Of a stretch of 64,000 nucleotides of DNA, positions 25,421 to 46,777 are shown piece after piece. The notes beneath the pieces are model-generated. The model worked only from the letters and a program-made list of their open reading frames with translations, was not told the DNA's origin and ran no database searches. Every line of letters begins with the position of its first letter. Positions within the stretch are counted from its first letter, which is position 1. The stretch comes from Amoebidium appalachense. Its lineage: Eukaryota; Ichthyosporea. The stretch is taken from positions 9,424,001-9,488,000 of the forward strand of contig CAVNZM010000004.1 of the NCBI GenBank assembly GCA_963693365.1, written 5' to 3'. Both the position numbers and the translations under genes were made by a program.

Positions 25421-26041
25421 GTGCGAGTGTGTTCGTGTGTTGATGGGCGCGCGGATGCGCACATGTGTATCTGTGTGTGGGCACTGTGTGTGTGGTTATG
25501 GGTTGCTTTGCACCCGCACATGGTGACTGAAGTATTGGTTCCGAAAGCAGGGGGGGGGGGGGGGGGGGGGGGGGGTGGGGGGGGAGGGGGGGGGGGGAGG
25601 GGGAGGGATTGGTGGGAGGGAGCGGGGTAGGGTGGGGTGGGTGGGTGGGTGGGTGGAGGGGGGGAGCCTACGATTTTCGAACATGAAAGGCGAGCGGGCA
25701 GGGGAGGGGGAGGAGGGTTGGAGAGGGGGTAGGGGGGGGGATGGGGGGGGATAGAAACAACAGTTTAAGAAAGAGGGGATTCACTTGCGGCTGGATGATC
25801 ATGGAATTTTTGCTCCGAGCCTTTTCTTTTTCTTTTTCTTTTTAAAAGCTTCCCAAGTCTTGCAAGGCAACGCCGCAATGTTGGGTGCTTTGAAGTTCTC
25901 AATACCCTGGGCCTGCACATAACCTGAGACGACTAAAAAAATCTCTCACAGGCCAGATTTCATCACTGATCCCTCTCCAGCATTCATTTTCAGAAATGGC
26001 ATTAACGTCCCCTCCTCCCCTCCTCCCGCCACCCCCCCCCT

Positions 26042-26083
<42 letters not shown>

Positions 26084-26813
26084 ACACATACACAAACACA
26101 CATCCCCCCCCACCCACCCCGGCCAACAGCTGGGCAAGAATTACTGAAAATCAATGAACCAGGTTATCCCCTAAACTTACCATGGCCACTGGCTTCCATA
26201 TCTTTTACTGGACGAAAACCAAGTGAACCGCCGGTTTACATGACTATCTATATGCTATGTGATCAATCCCCTTAAAACGATATTTCCCGTTGCAAAAAAA
26301 TTTCTCCTGCGTCATCCTCCGCTAAGCGCAGAGGTCACCGGATCCTCCCTCCTCCCCTCCCCCCCCCCCCCCCCCCCCTCTCGCCCCCTTCCTCCTCATG
26401 TGACATACCCGACCCCTCCCCTCCCCCCCCTCCCCCCTCCCCCCGCCCCCCCCTCCCCCTCCTCCCAATAAAAAAAAAGACCTCCACATCCATCATCACT
26501 GGTCGTGGGCATACCCCACTCCCCTCCTACAGTGCGATTCACCACATCTCTCCTCCCTCCCCACCCATCCACCAAATCCCTTGTGCAATGATTTCGCACC
26601 GAGTAAAAAAGTCTGTAAACTATCTTTGTGGATGCTTCTCCTTAGTGTTTGTGTGTGCGTGTGTGTCTATGGTGGTGTGGCACTGTCATACACTGAGTGT
26701 GTTTGTATGCATATCGTCTACATTCTGAACGTGTGTGTGTACTGATGTACTGCATGTGAGCCGCGTTGCAATTGCCTTGTGTGTGAACCTGTGAATCGAT
26801 CCATGTTTCAAAT

Positions 26814-26881
<68 letters not shown>

Positions 26882-27406
26882 ACGGTGTGCGTGTGCGGCG
26901 CGCGCGCGCGCGCGTGTGCGTGTGTGTGTGTGTGTGCGTGTTTGTGTGTGTATGTATGTGTGTGTGTGTGTGTGTGAATGTGCTTGTGTTAGAGTGGCAT
27001 TGTGTTGGGGTGTGCTTGCGTCGGTGTCTTTCTTGTGTGCCTGACGCGCGCACACACACACTTGTGTATACGGTACGTATGTGTTACGTGAGTGGGTCTA
27101 GGTGTCACTAGTGGCCATGGGTGTTGATGCTGATCATCTTATGCGGGTGCCGTACGTGTTGCCCCATCTAGATGGGAAGAGATCTTGTAGGGAGAGGGGA
27201 AGGGAGAGAGAATGGTGGAAACATGGCGCAAAGAGAAAGTGAAGATGGAAGAGAGAGAGAGTCTACTTGTGACACTGCCCGGGCACATGTGTATATGTGC
27301 CTGGGCTTCTGCAGGTGCGTGCGTATGTTCGCGTGCGTGCAACAAGTTTTGCATGCCAGCGATTGGTGACTGTAAACGGCATACCACTGTTACTTCGAAT
27401 TCTCTG

Positions 27407-27503
<97 letters not shown>

Positions 27504-27544
27504 GCGTGTGCGTGCGCGTGTGTATGTGTGTTTGTGATTGTACC
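24452..27544. other. Gene-free spacer, partly microsatellite
   Basis: 24452-25020 is complex AT-rich sequence, probably the 3' UTR and downstream of the oxidase gene. At 25022-25160 a unit of about 65 bp (tgtatatctgcagagttg, C run, aggttaactcctcccata) is duplicated in tandem. CA/GT tracts follow at 25156-25228, 25255-25440, 26043-26080, 26820-26990 and 27410-27510, with G runs at 25550-25740. No coding exon supported. Confidence 0.6.
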
Positions 27545-27618
27545 GTCCTGGTAGCGTAGTAGGTAGCGCGGAGGTCTCATAATCCTAAGGTCGTGAGTTC
27601 GATCCTTCACCCAGGGCA
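27545..27618 (+). tRNA. tRNA-Met(CAT)-like sequence, degenerate (pseudogene or SINE head)
   Basis: A cloverleaf can be drawn: acceptor stem gtcctgg/ccagggc (one G-U), a D arm gcgt..gcgc, an anticodon loop ctcataa with CAT, a T loop ttcgatc and discriminator A, followed by a T run that could end polymerase III transcription. It closely resembles eukaryotic elongator tRNA-Met. Defects: the first anticodon-stem pair is G-A, and the T stem carries one extra T, giving 74 nt instead of 73. No intron. It may be a decayed tRNA gene or the head of a tRNA-derived SINE; the tail motif tgcctcgagtaaacagc at 27647-27663 recurs at about 50654. Confidence 0.5.
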
Positions 27619-27699
27619 TCTTTTTTCCCGTTTGTTTCTTTGCCTTTGCCTCGAGTAAACAGCGTAAACCCCGTATGAGTGGTTGAGTGCGTGTGTGTG

Positions 27700-27957
27700 T
27701 GCGCGCGTGTGTGTGCCACACACGCGCACGTGTCCACACGCGCCACACGTGTGCGTGTGTGTGTCACGGTGTGTGTGTATGTGTGGCATGTTGTATGTAT
27801 GCGCGTGTACAGTAGTTTCTGTGTGCCACTCGTGTGTGTGTGTGTGTGTCGACACACGCGCACGTGTCCACACGCGCCACACGTGTGCGTGTGTGTGTGT
27901 CACGGTGTGTGTGTATGTGTGGCATGTTGTATGTGTGCGCGTGTAGTTTCTGTGTGC

Positions 27958-27965
<8 letters not shown>
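27700..27965. repeat. Tandem duplication (about 133 bp) with internal inverted repeat
   Basis: The segment cacacgcgcacgtgtcc...ccacacgtgtgcgtgtg occurs at about 27718 and again at about 27851, followed both times by cacggtgtgtgtgtatgtg and a shared ggcatgttgtatg. Each copy contains a near-palindrome built from CACGTGT and ACACGTG. Confidence 0.75.
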
Positions 27966-28017
<52 letters not shown>

Positions 28018-28059
28018 TTTGTGCGTGCACAATGTGACACCGTGCCGCCCAACATGTGA

Positions 28060-29749
28060 CTTCAAACCTAAAGTTCCGGAGAACCGGGCCGGGAGGTCCA
28101 GCCTGCCAGGATGTGTTCCCGCCAAAAAAGCCAAACAAAAGAGTTGACCAATCACTGAGGTTCGATGTGAATTGATTAGAAGAGGGCAAAAAAAAGCATC
28201 ATTATGGAGGTGATCGAATCGGTAGTGATCATTGCTTCTGCACGTACAATGGCTTCGTCTTCGTGTCTCAAATTTATTATTTTTTTTATTTGCTTTTAAT
28301 ATTTCCCTGGCTATATATACATGCAGAAACGTATGATATACCCGTTCGAATATCCAGGCATACTGGCTGTAAGACGTCTAGCGTGTTTCGTACTGTGTTC
28401 CTATTGGTTGGCTCTTAAACTCTATGGTGTCCGTTTACCCAATAGGGTTAGTGCAGCAGGAGTATTGAACAGAACTGACATCAGGAAAACGAAAAGCTAC
28501 AAACCCAAAGACAAGAAAGTGGAAGCCTTTCGTGTGTTGAAAGGAGTGAATCGGCGGTGTATTCGGAAGTAACATGCCTACTAGCCTAGTAGCAGTTTGT
28601 ATTTTTGTAACAGTGGGCATAGTTGTATAAATAAGAGCAACATTTACATTTCATCTGGTAACTCCAACCCATGCGTGTTCCCACGTGCGGGGCATTTAAT
28701 CGGATTGACCTCAAGAGATTAGTGAAGGTCTTTACCAACCTCCCAAGCCAGTCTCTTCGCCACAGGTAAGCACGCTGTTGGATTTTGGCTCTGCTGTTCT
28801 CTACACGGCAGAGCGAGTTTACATATTTAGCGCTTGAATAAAGCTGCGTGCATGTTATACCACACAACCACAGGTGGCCTTGTAAACGGGCTTTTCGCTA
28901 GCACATTCACGGTTGCAGACACATCAGGGCACGCAGTGCACCAAAATATGCATACGCATCGCTCTTTGGTTGTGTAATCCATATCCATACTCCCCTGTCT
29001 CCATCTTTCTGGGAAATGTTTTACCCTCTCCAGCGATAACTCTTTTCCTTGGGGTGCCCTCCCCTCTGTCCTTTTCTCTCTCCTCCCTTCCCCTCCCCCC
29101 TCCCCCCCCCCCCCTCCCCCCCAACGGCCGTCCTCACGGAAAACTCCGCAGTCACGTTTTCCTCTTGTTGCCCCCCTCGCCCCCTCCCCCCCCCCCCCTC
29201 CCTTTTCCCCTCCTCCACCCAACCCGCCCAAGTCTCCCACCCCCCCCCCCCTCCCCCTACACGTACCCCTCTGGTCCTCTCCGCTCTCGCATTCTCTCAC
29301 GTGACCTTTCCTGTCTTACTAGCACTGGAACTTTATTTTCAGGTTGTTGAATTATGATGTATTTGAAATTTGTTTTGTATGTTTCACGTAGGAGGTTAAC
29401 CACAAAACCTCTGATAATATTATTTGCATAGCTTTTTCAAAGAGGCAAGGAGTTTCTGACGTGTAGTTGTCGGTAGGCTGCTGCGTGAAAGAAGGATGGA
29501 ACTAGAGGGTATTATCGCGGGCAAGTTAGAAATGTGTTGATGAGGGTTGGTGATTAAGTCACATCAGTGAGATTGATGGCTTGTTTTAGTGTAGGTTAGA
29601 AGGTGGGATGGGATGGTGTACCTAGAATGGTTCATGGTTCAATGCAGTTAGCATGATTCGGGGTAGATTTGTGTGTGAACATGGAACTGGGTGTTTGCAT
29701 GTGTGTGTATGTGTGTGCGTGCGTGCGTGTGTCTGTGTATGTGTGTTTG

Positions 29750-29782
<33 letters not shown>

Positions 29783-29995
29783 GGGGGAGAGAAGTGAAGG
29801 GGGTGCGGGGAGGGGGAGGGGGGGAGGGGACAGAGAGAGATGGGTGGGTTGTAAATGGTTTCCAGGGAGAAGAATAGGAGGCGGAGGGGAAGGGGGGGGA
29901 ATGTTTAGTTTGGCGGTATGCTTTTGGCTGCCCAACTCTCACTTTTTTTTGTGTGTAACCGATGTGTTTATAATCTCCACAGGCACGTATCCACG
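28060..29995. other. Spacer upstream of chorismate mutase
   Basis: Mostly complex sequence with C-rich tracts at 29080-29265 and a G run at 29750-29781. An 83-codon open frame (28321-28572) starts directly after a TATATATA string, has a Lys/Arg-rich C-terminus and no recognisable family; it is not called as a gene. A likely 3' splice site (ctccacag at 29975-29982), 13 nt before the chorismate mutase ATG, suggests a 5' UTR intron or an additional upstream exon. Confidence 0.45.
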
Positions 29996-38597
<8,602 letters not shown>

Positions 38598-38646
38598 AAA
38601 TGTGTATCGGTGTGTGTGTGGGGGGGGGGGGGGGGGGGGGGGGATA

Positions 38647-38681
<35 letters not shown>

Positions 38682-39991
38682 CCTGCCTGTGTGCCTGTGT
38701 GTGTACGTGTGCGTGTGTGTGTAGTGGTAGTGGTCTAGAGCTTATCATGATATGGGGTTTTCTAAATTGGATGGTTGTTTCTACGTGCGTATCCTGTTGA
38801 AAGGCCCAGTTATAAACAGCAGGCATTTGTGAATTTGAGACATATATGCTATATTTGGTAAGAACAACACATCTCTCCTTAATCACCATATTCAGGCTGT
38901 AAGATTTAACCCCATTAATCAAATCAGTAAGAAGCGATTGATTCGGTAGGCATTTGATGATTTGATCGACCGAGACAGAACTTCTAGATCTACACGGAAA
39001 TTCGGCGTTTTTTTTTTCATGATCATGATGAATCGTGCAATTTTCGGCCAAGGCCGAAAGCATGTAGTTGTATACTACAAACCAATTAAAAAATCTGAGC
39101 CTTTTGTGATTGTGCATGTGAGCCATTTGCTGTATGTGTATGAAGTTTGCACCGTGTATATATGTATGTATTGCACAACTGTGTGCGTGGCACATGTCCC
39201 TTGCTTTATTTTTAGAAAACGTGCATTACACCATATCTTAAAACAAACAAAAAAGTAGGAATATGGATATAATTCCACAGCATGCAATAGGTACTGCAAC
39301 AGCATGTACATACCCGCCCCGCAAATATGTGATATAGTCAGTTTGAAAGTGAGTGGTGTAGTCCGGCCCGGACTAGCCCGAATAACATTCGGGTTAGGGC
39401 TGACTAGCCCAACCCGAAAACAAAACGGGTTGGGCTGAGGCCCCCCCAGTCCTGTTATAACCCCTCTGCAACCACTAATCGCGAGCCTATAGTAACCCTC
39501 CAGAAGACCACAACCCCTCCTAAAACCCCCTCTCTTTATACTGTTATTTGCGCAAACACACCTGCCATATATGGTACGTCAGCCGGCCCAACCCATTTCC
39601 AGCTCAAAAACTTTGCGGGTTGGGCTGACCCAAACCAGACCGGCCCAATTACCCGCCGCACCACCTCTTGTGTGTTTGAAAGAAGTTTCCTTTGGACCGA
39701 ATTTCATGGTCCTTTCCGGTCAAGCAGGTGTGCATCGCACCAACCATGCACCCCAAAACTCCTAAACATAGGTCTGAACCGACCCGGAATCTTTAAAGAA
39801 AAATAGGCTTGCGTGTCGTGAAGTCGGGTCGGGCCAGACGCTGGCTATTGTACGTGCACGCCGGAGAAGATTTTCAAAAGACGCATACGCCATTATGACA
39901 TCACATATAGTCTCTAATATCAACCTGATCGTGGATGAAATAAAAAGAAGAAATCCGATGATACCACTACATCCATTTGTCGTTACCGTAC

Positions 39992-40042
<51 letters not shown>

Positions 40043-40367
40043 GGGGCATCCCTCCCCTCAAAAACAAGAAAAAAAATGATCTAAAAAAAAGGGGGGGCGG
40101 TTGTTTGATTAGTTACAATTTACGGTGTTGGTGTTTTGTGCACAAAAGACTCGTAAAAAAACAACAACATTAATCAGGAATGATTAAAAAACATGAAACC
40201 AAAACACCATTACTTAGTCTACATAAAAACGAGGAATTGCTGTGAAAAGGGAACCTGCAAAACACTTAAATTCCATGTAATAAAAAACCCGTACTTAAAA
40301 CTATGAAAGAAGAAACCAAAAGAATACACCACCAATATTTGTGGCCCCCATAAATAAATAAATTTTG
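38598..40367. other. Spacer between convergent chorismate mutase and ketopantoate reductase genes
   Basis: This contains a G run and GT repeat (38620-38680), complex AT-rich sequence, a GGGTTGGGCT-type inverted-repeat area (39360-39660; perfect 11-bp stem at 39406-39416 / 39426-39436) and a T run followed by an A run at 39996-40041. No coding exon supported. It must hold both 3' UTRs. Confidence 0.6.
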
Positions 40368-40600
40368 CTACACCTCCTGCCCACCCTTCACCTTTTGCAC
40401 CATCTCATAAAGCACCTCTGGTTGCATGCACGGTGACCCCTCCTTCTTCGCCTCTGCTTGTTCGACCAATCGCACGATGAGGCTGTTTACGGGTGTTGCG
40501 ATCTGATTTGCTGAGCCCAGAGCAACAATCACACCATTCAGTTCCTTGATTTCGGTTGCCCGGCATGCCTGAAGGTCTTCGTACATGGATGACGTTGCAT

Positions 40601-40639
<39 letters not shown>

Positions 40640-41232
40640 GTGTGTGTGTGTGTGTTGTGTATGTGTGTGTGGTGGGTATGCGAGTGGGTGTGGGGGGGGG
40701 GGGGGGGGGGGGGGATTAAGTTGTTTACATCCACATTTAGGAGAATGTGGGTTTGGAAAGGGAGAATAACCCGCACGACACGAGTACCAGGTAGACCATA
40801 GTGAGCATTCAGCTACACTGACAGGAACAGGCTGCCCAGGAGGAAACACACTTATTATCGTAACAAAAACCCTTTCCGCGCAAACACATGCCATGATAAC
40901 AAATATTTTTGGGGGGAAAGGGAAAGAAGCCCTACACCTTAATTTGAAGAATCCATGTGAGTACGTTCAGTTGAGAGGAGGAAAGAGGCCTCAGAAAAGT
41001 AAAGCCCATCAAGATGCAGTGAAATCTTCCCCGTTTTTGTCCGATGTGCCGCTAGTAGGTCACATACTGGGCAAGGAAAAGGGTAAAAGCCTGTCTGCGG
41101 CAGGCAGAACGAAATGGTGTTGTAGGTGGGTGAAGACTGAGGAATTTCGGCATAGGGGGGGAAAAGGGGGGGGGGGGGGGGGGAGCGGGAAGGGACAAAG
41201 AGGGAGGGGAGGGGAGGGGGGTTTGGGGGGAA

Positions 41233-41264
<32 letters not shown>

Positions 41265-41707
41265 ATACCGGGTCAATGTTTATGGCAAACTTAAAAACTA
41301 TTCCGAAAAGAAAGTCCGGCATGCGCATAAACCGGATAAGCACCGGTATGCCCAACGTGAAACTGTGCACTGGGAGACCTGCAGCCGCATAGACCCTCAG
41401 AGCCTCTTCGTAGAGATCAGCGACGATATTCCTTAGGTAGTAGTTTTCCAGCTGTTGCTTTAACTTGAACCCGGCAAGGGCATTGATGCTGTTGTTAAGG
41501 TTGATTACTAGCTTGCCACGCATGCTTGCTTCCATGTCTGTAGAGTTAAAGATGCTCACTACAAACCCAGCTTTACGTAAAGATTCGGCGGCGGCCACAG
41601 GCATGGTGTCGTCAAAGGCGAGAGGGCCGGTGCTCCCGCGGTGGAACCGGCCAGAGGTTGGGCTGGCTACGTTGAATGTGCATGTGCCTGCAACAACCTG
41701 CACGTGT

Positions 41708-41756
<49 letters not shown>

Positions 41757-41849
41757 TGGGTGTCGTGTTTGTGTGTGTGTGTGTACGGGGGAGGGGGGTG
41801 CAAGGGTGTGTGCCTGGGGGGGGTGGAGCGGGGCGGGGGGAGGAGTGAA

Positions 41850-41911
<62 letters not shown>

Positions 41912-42808
41912 AGTACACCATCCTTCAAGTTATGTCCCCTCAGCCCCTTAACCCCCCACCCCCCCACCCCCCCCACCAACCACCCCTCCCCCCATTACTT
42001 TGACGTGCGTGTTTGCGTTCAACCACTTCCATGGTGTACGCGCGTGCGCGCATGCACACGTGTATGTGTCATTCTGTATGTGTGGGTATGTGTGTGCGAT
42101 GGGATGTGTGCCTGGGTGCGTAACACAAAAGCGTACACACACGTGCACGTTGAGAGGGTAAGTGAAGGGGGGGGGGGGGGGGGGGGGGAAAGAGGAGAGA
42201 ATGGAGGGGGTGGTGACGCTCAGGCAGCGAGGGAGAGGGAGTGAGGGGGAGAACGGGGGGAGGGGAGGAGGGGGGGGGGGGGGGGGGGGAGGGGGGCACA
42301 CCTTGCACTGGGTTCCTTCTAGCACCAATTTCAGTTTGGGCACATTTTCCAATCCATTCTGGATGCTCACAACATACACATCCTCCCCACAGAGCTCGGG
42401 GTATTGCGTGAGCTCCCTGGCGATGGACTCGGTGGCACCAGACTTGACACACAGGAGAAGAATGGTGGGCCTGTAGACAAATATGGTAAGAATGCACAGC
42501 TAGAAATGGCGGGTGCATTGCAGTGATGGAGAACTTTCACAGGCGAAAGGGTAGCGCTCTTTGAAACAGGTGTGTGGGATGTGGAGTATGTTTGTGCGAC
42601 AGTATTAGAGAGCAGGTGCATGTGCATGTGTGTTCGGTGTGGCTCCTGGTATAGGTTTTAGTCCTGGAATAGGTGTCATTTTGTGTGTGCGTGTGTGTGT
42701 GTGTGTGCGTGTGCGTGTGTGTGCATGTGTGTGTGTGCGTGTGTGTGTGTGCGTGCATGCGAAGGTGGCACACCCACACACACAACCTCATACACGCACA
42801 CACGCACA

Positions 42809-42889
<81 letters not shown>

Positions 42890-43205
42890 CCACACACACA
42901 CGGACACACAAACTCACACAAACCAACCACGCCACTCCCAGGCCTTTCCCGTACCTGAGCTTTGCAAGATCCGCCATAGATGTCACCACCGTTATCTCCG
43001 ACGCAGGCACGTGCGTGTTCTCTTCCTTCCTTTCCAAATCCGTAAGCGTAAACCCACCCGCCTCCTCAACCTGCTTCTGTAGGTAGGGTCTTCCGAGAAA
43101 GGAAACCTTGCAACCATTAGCCAGTAGCCGCCCACCTACATAACACCCAATTAGGCCCGCGCCCAGAACGGCAAAAGTTGGTGTGGGTGCTTCGGTGCTC
43201 GCCAT
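40368..43205 (-). CDS. 2-dehydropantoate 2-reductase (ketopantoate reductase)
   Basis: Four exons (minus): 43205-42955, 42470-42302, 41697-41269, 40601-40368, in phase, giving about 360 residues. The enzyme reduces ketopantoate to pantoate with NADPH in pantothenate (vitamin B5 / CoA) synthesis. The N-terminal Rossmann fold opens with [17 protein letters not shown] (G15-x-G17-x-x-G20). [12 protein letters not shown] and [11 protein letters not shown] are the family's nucleotide- and substrate-side motifs, the latter with the conserved Asn. The helical C-terminal domain has [14 protein letters not shown] (K202 and N206, matching E. coli K176 and N180) and [15 protein letters not shown] (S288 and E300, matching S244 and E256, with identical 12-residue spacing). 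The active site looks complete. Start at MASTEAP chosen because it sits just before the first beta strand; an in-frame ATG 36 nt upstream (43241, MPHQRP) is possible. No transit peptide is obvious. It is convergent with chorismate mutase, with no sign of co-regulation. Confidence 0.93.
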
Positions 43206-43274
43206 GCTGTTTTGCTTGGAAAGGGGGCGCTGGTGAGGCAAGATCTTCGTTTTTTGCCTTGTTTCTTGTGTTCA

Positions 43275-44005
43275 CTTTGGCCTTAAAGATCGGAAGACAT
43301 CCATAATGCTATCTCGTACTAATTGACACATATGAAATGTATACACCAATCAGATGCGGCTAAACAATCTGCCGCAATTTGCTATGTGTCAAGTGTCACG
43401 CAATGGTCTGCGGTAGGTTTTGCGCAGCTGGGCTTGCAGGCTTACCGGACCAACTGAGCGCGCTGAGTGCTCAGACTACAGCTGTCTTTTTCTGCTTTGT
43501 TCGACTCAAGGCCAAGGCTTTTCCTACATCAGCGGTCCCATTGCAGTGTTCACACTTACGGGTTCTCTTTTTCGAAAAAAAAACAAAAAAAAACAGTGGA
43601 ACGCAGTGATGCCATTTCTTATTCTATCTGCATGAGAGCCCAACCGATCAGCAGAGGCTCGTATCAGTGCTGTACTGAAGTTGTGCAAGCTTCAAATACT
43701 GTTGTTACTCAGGGCCCTTGAGCAAGCACGACACATGAACGATAGGGAAGGTAAGGTTTACACTGTCACCACGCGAACTTTAATTAAGTAGGTTGGGAGT
43801 AAGGCTTCGGGCATAAATCCGAGAAATAGCCTGGCTAATCGGAAAAAACTCTCTCCCTGTGCAGGTACGTCTCACGTGCCCGGCGAGGTACGCGCACCGT
43901 AGCGCGCGTGCACGCGGGTACACACGCAGATGTACATCTGCAACCGTAACTGTTCAAGTGCCTACGCGTCCACACGTCCACTAGAAAGCCCGACGGTGGT
44001 ACCCA
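43275..44005 (+). mobile_element. Dispersed non-coding repeat, copy A
   Basis: This sequence is found again, inverted and diverged, at 52845-53635. Matching points in order: cataatgctatct (43300), caccaatcagatgcg (43344), an exact 15-mer aatttgctatgtgtc (43376-43390), a cagcggtccc block (about 43531), a gagaaatag..gcctggcta block (about 43821) and gcgtccacacgtccac (about 43966). No coding capacity. It is probably a non-autonomous transposable element; ends and target-site duplications are not defined. Confidence 0.6.
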
Positions 44006-44155
44006 AACACACTAACGAAGGTGCACACACAGTTGCACTGTAAGATGGCAACACACAGGGCGCATGCACGCACGCGTGGGAACACACGGTCACCGGTTAC
44101 ATGTAAAGGTGTGTGTGTGCATGTTATGTGTGTGGCGGAGTTTGGGCACGTGGAT

Positions 44156-44199
<44 letters not shown>

Positions 44200-44219
44200 A
44201 TGTGTGTGTGTGTGGTGAC

Positions 44220-44259
<40 letters not shown>

Positions 44260-44861
44260 TGTGTGTGTGCACGTGCGTGCGTGCGTGTGTGTGTGTGCCG
44301 GTGCGTAGAGGGGAGGAAGGAAGGGAGGGGGGGGGGGGGGGGACGGGGCTGGTTAGGGGAAGAATCACAAAGGGTTAGGAGTACACTTTCATGACCGACA
44401 CCTCGGCCACAGCACGTATGCTACGTCCGACGGCAGATCACACTCATCACCTTCACGTGCACGTGTATAAACTTTACGTACGCCGATGCCCATATCTAAG
44501 CTGCGGGGAGAGGGGGGCAGGGGGGGGGGGGGGGGGGGGGAGGAAGAAAGCGATTGCTGGAGGACTCACCCGGGGTACTTCAGTACACAGACTCGAGGTA
44601 TACCAATAAGTAAAAAGTAACGTGGCCTAAGGGTGGGAGGGCAAAGGGGGGAGCCATGGTTGCCCAGTCGTTCAGAGCCTGGGCTCAGTCTGCCGTGTGA
44701 CGATTTGCGCACGTGTACATAAAAAGGTGTAAGCGGTGGCATATGGGAGGTGGTGGGTGATGCACTGTGACTTAACTATTACGCTGGGCGGGCCGCCCTT
44801 TTTTTTCTAGTTAGACTACACGAGCATGTTCGAGTGCTAGCTCTGTAGGTCCATCGAGTGC

Positions 44862-44901
<40 letters not shown>

Positions 44902-44957
44902 AATTATGTGTGTGCGTGTGTGTGTGCTTAATTATGTGTGTGTGTGTGTGTGTGTGC

Positions 44958-45014
<57 letters not shown>

Positions 45015-45043
45015 TGTGTGTGTGTGTCTGTGTATTTGTGTGA

Positions 45044-45082
<39 letters not shown>

Positions 45083-45105
45083 TGTGTGTGTGTGTCTGTG
45101 TATTT

Positions 45106-45147
<42 letters not shown>

Positions 45148-45148
45148 T
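44006..45148. repeat. GT-rich microsatellite region
   Basis: GT tracts at 44158-44263, 44867-44898, 44935-45012 and 45051-45146 with G runs at 44328-44342 and 44521-44540. The tract 45013-45118 contains a near-duplicate of about 67 bp. No gene supported. Confidence 0.85.
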
Positions 45149-45620
45149 GGTTGAGTGTAGGTTTACATGTCAGCTGCAGTGGCGAATGAGGTGTGTGTGT
45201 AAAAGCGCATGCACTTACCTAAAGGGGGGTCCACATTACACATGCCAGTACCACTGCTACGACGAGGAATGCTGTAATACGAACTTCTTTGTTGATGGAG
45301 GTTTCTGTGTCAATAGACACATAGCCAGGGGCTAGAAATTTTTTATTCAACCAATGTTTTTTGTGCTGTGTGTGTGTGTGTGTGTGTGTATGTATGGGTG
45401 TGTGTGTTGGGAGGGGGGGGGGGGGGGGGGGGGGGGGTTGAATGCGTCAAAAAGTACGAAGTACACAAGAACAAACGGATAACACGATGCAGAATGCAAG
45501 CCATACATAAAGAGTATGCATAATAAGCAGAGCCCATCCGCAGGGGGGGCCCACGTCATCCACAGTACCCGAGTTTCGACCTATTCACCTCGTTAACGAA
45601 ACCCAACTCAGATACTGTTT
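45149..45620 (-). pseudogene. Duplicated gene-fragment (copy 1): two exon-like pieces
   Basis: On the minus strand an exon-like piece (peptide ETVSELGFVNE, then a gtgaat donor, about 45617-45584) is followed by a C-run/CA-repeat spacer. A second piece (about 45330-45225) encodes VSIDTETSINKEVRI and then a hydrophobic FLVVAVVLACVMW segment, ending in tttag/gtaagtgc, which reads as a good donor. The whole arrangement recurs on the plus strand at 51575-52072, and its spacer also recurs at 31677-31810. The hydrophobic stretch could be a transmembrane anchor. Protein family unknown. Confidence 0.45.
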
Positions 45621-46326
45621 CACTTATACATAAGTAGGTCACCCGTCTTGATCAGAGACGAGCAGGGTTGCTTATGCAGGCAAGGGCAGTGGGAAAGGCC
45701 GGGGGTTAAAGTTGCAGCAGTAAGCAGAAGCAAGAAAAATATAGATAGGAACTCAGGAGACGGGGCTTCTAGAAGCTCCCCCGTCGCTACCTAAGTCGAT
45801 ACTTCCCTGGCTAACATACTACACCAGCTGAAAAGAATTAAGTCCCGAAGGCGGCAGAATTCGCAATCAGAGGGGAAAATATGAGATTTGACTCACGCCG
45901 CAGGGTAGTAACACGCTTACTAGGGCGCAACTTTAACGTCTTCGAACGGAAAGCTATGCCCCCGGATGTCAGCCGGAAATATGGTATCACCCATTGCTTT
46001 GGGCTTGAAAAAACCCAAACCGATAGTCCGAGTTATGTTACGCCGGCGGGTAACATGCCGCATGGGTTCCAAGGGAGCTGTCGCCAACAGAGCGGTGTGT
46101 GCATGCGTGCGCGTAACGCATTGTGTGAAGTGTGTCTATAGCTATTATGAGAGGGGGTATGCAGAAGTGGACAGATGAAGTGTGTGGAGAGAAAAACAGT
46201 AGGAAGAAAAGTAGACACTGGTGTGTGCAACCCCGCACAACATACATACACACACACACACACATAAATAAGCGAAGATTACAGGTATCAACCAGAACAA
46301 CACATGACAAGAAAAACAACAGGCGC

Positions 46327-46367
<41 letters not shown>

Positions 46368-46529
46368 AGAGAGGGGGGGGATGTGACTGATAGTTGGAAA
46401 TAAGCACAGAGATCAAAAACAATGTAAGTGTATACACACACACACACATACGCGCGCACACAGACACACACAACGCACGCACGCATGTACACAGACACAG
46501 ACACAGACACGGACACGGACACGGACACA

Positions 46530-46581
<52 letters not shown>

Positions 46582-46746
46582 CAAGCTTTACAGCCGACTT
46601 ACCGTGAGACACAAATTTCCCTCCGCCAGCCAGCATACAGCCCATATCATACAGGTCTTGTTGTTCTGCGTCTCTCTCTCTCTCTCTCACTCTCACTCTC
46701 TCTCTCTGTCTCGCGTCTCTCTCCCCCCCCCCCCCCCCCTCTCCCC

Positions 46747-46777
<31 letters not shown>

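Noticed and set aside
28321-28572. 83-codon frame beginning right after TATATATA
   Set aside because: The TATA-like string touches the ATG, leaving no room for a leader, and no domain or signal is recognisable. Possible but not supported.
44640-44720. tRNA-like look of the sequence around gagccatggttgcccag, and B-box-like ggttca motifs near 16441 and 17270
   Set aside because: No cloverleaf with paired acceptor and anticodon stems could be drawn.
45881-46141. 86-codon frame with several Cys and Arg
   Set aside because: No homology, start context, splice or repeat support; length compatible with chance.
46327-46365. Run of about 39 A (also 17109-17138) as a retroposon poly-A tail
   Set aside because: No upstream gene-like or SINE-like body and no target-site duplication seen; homopolymers of every base are common in this window.
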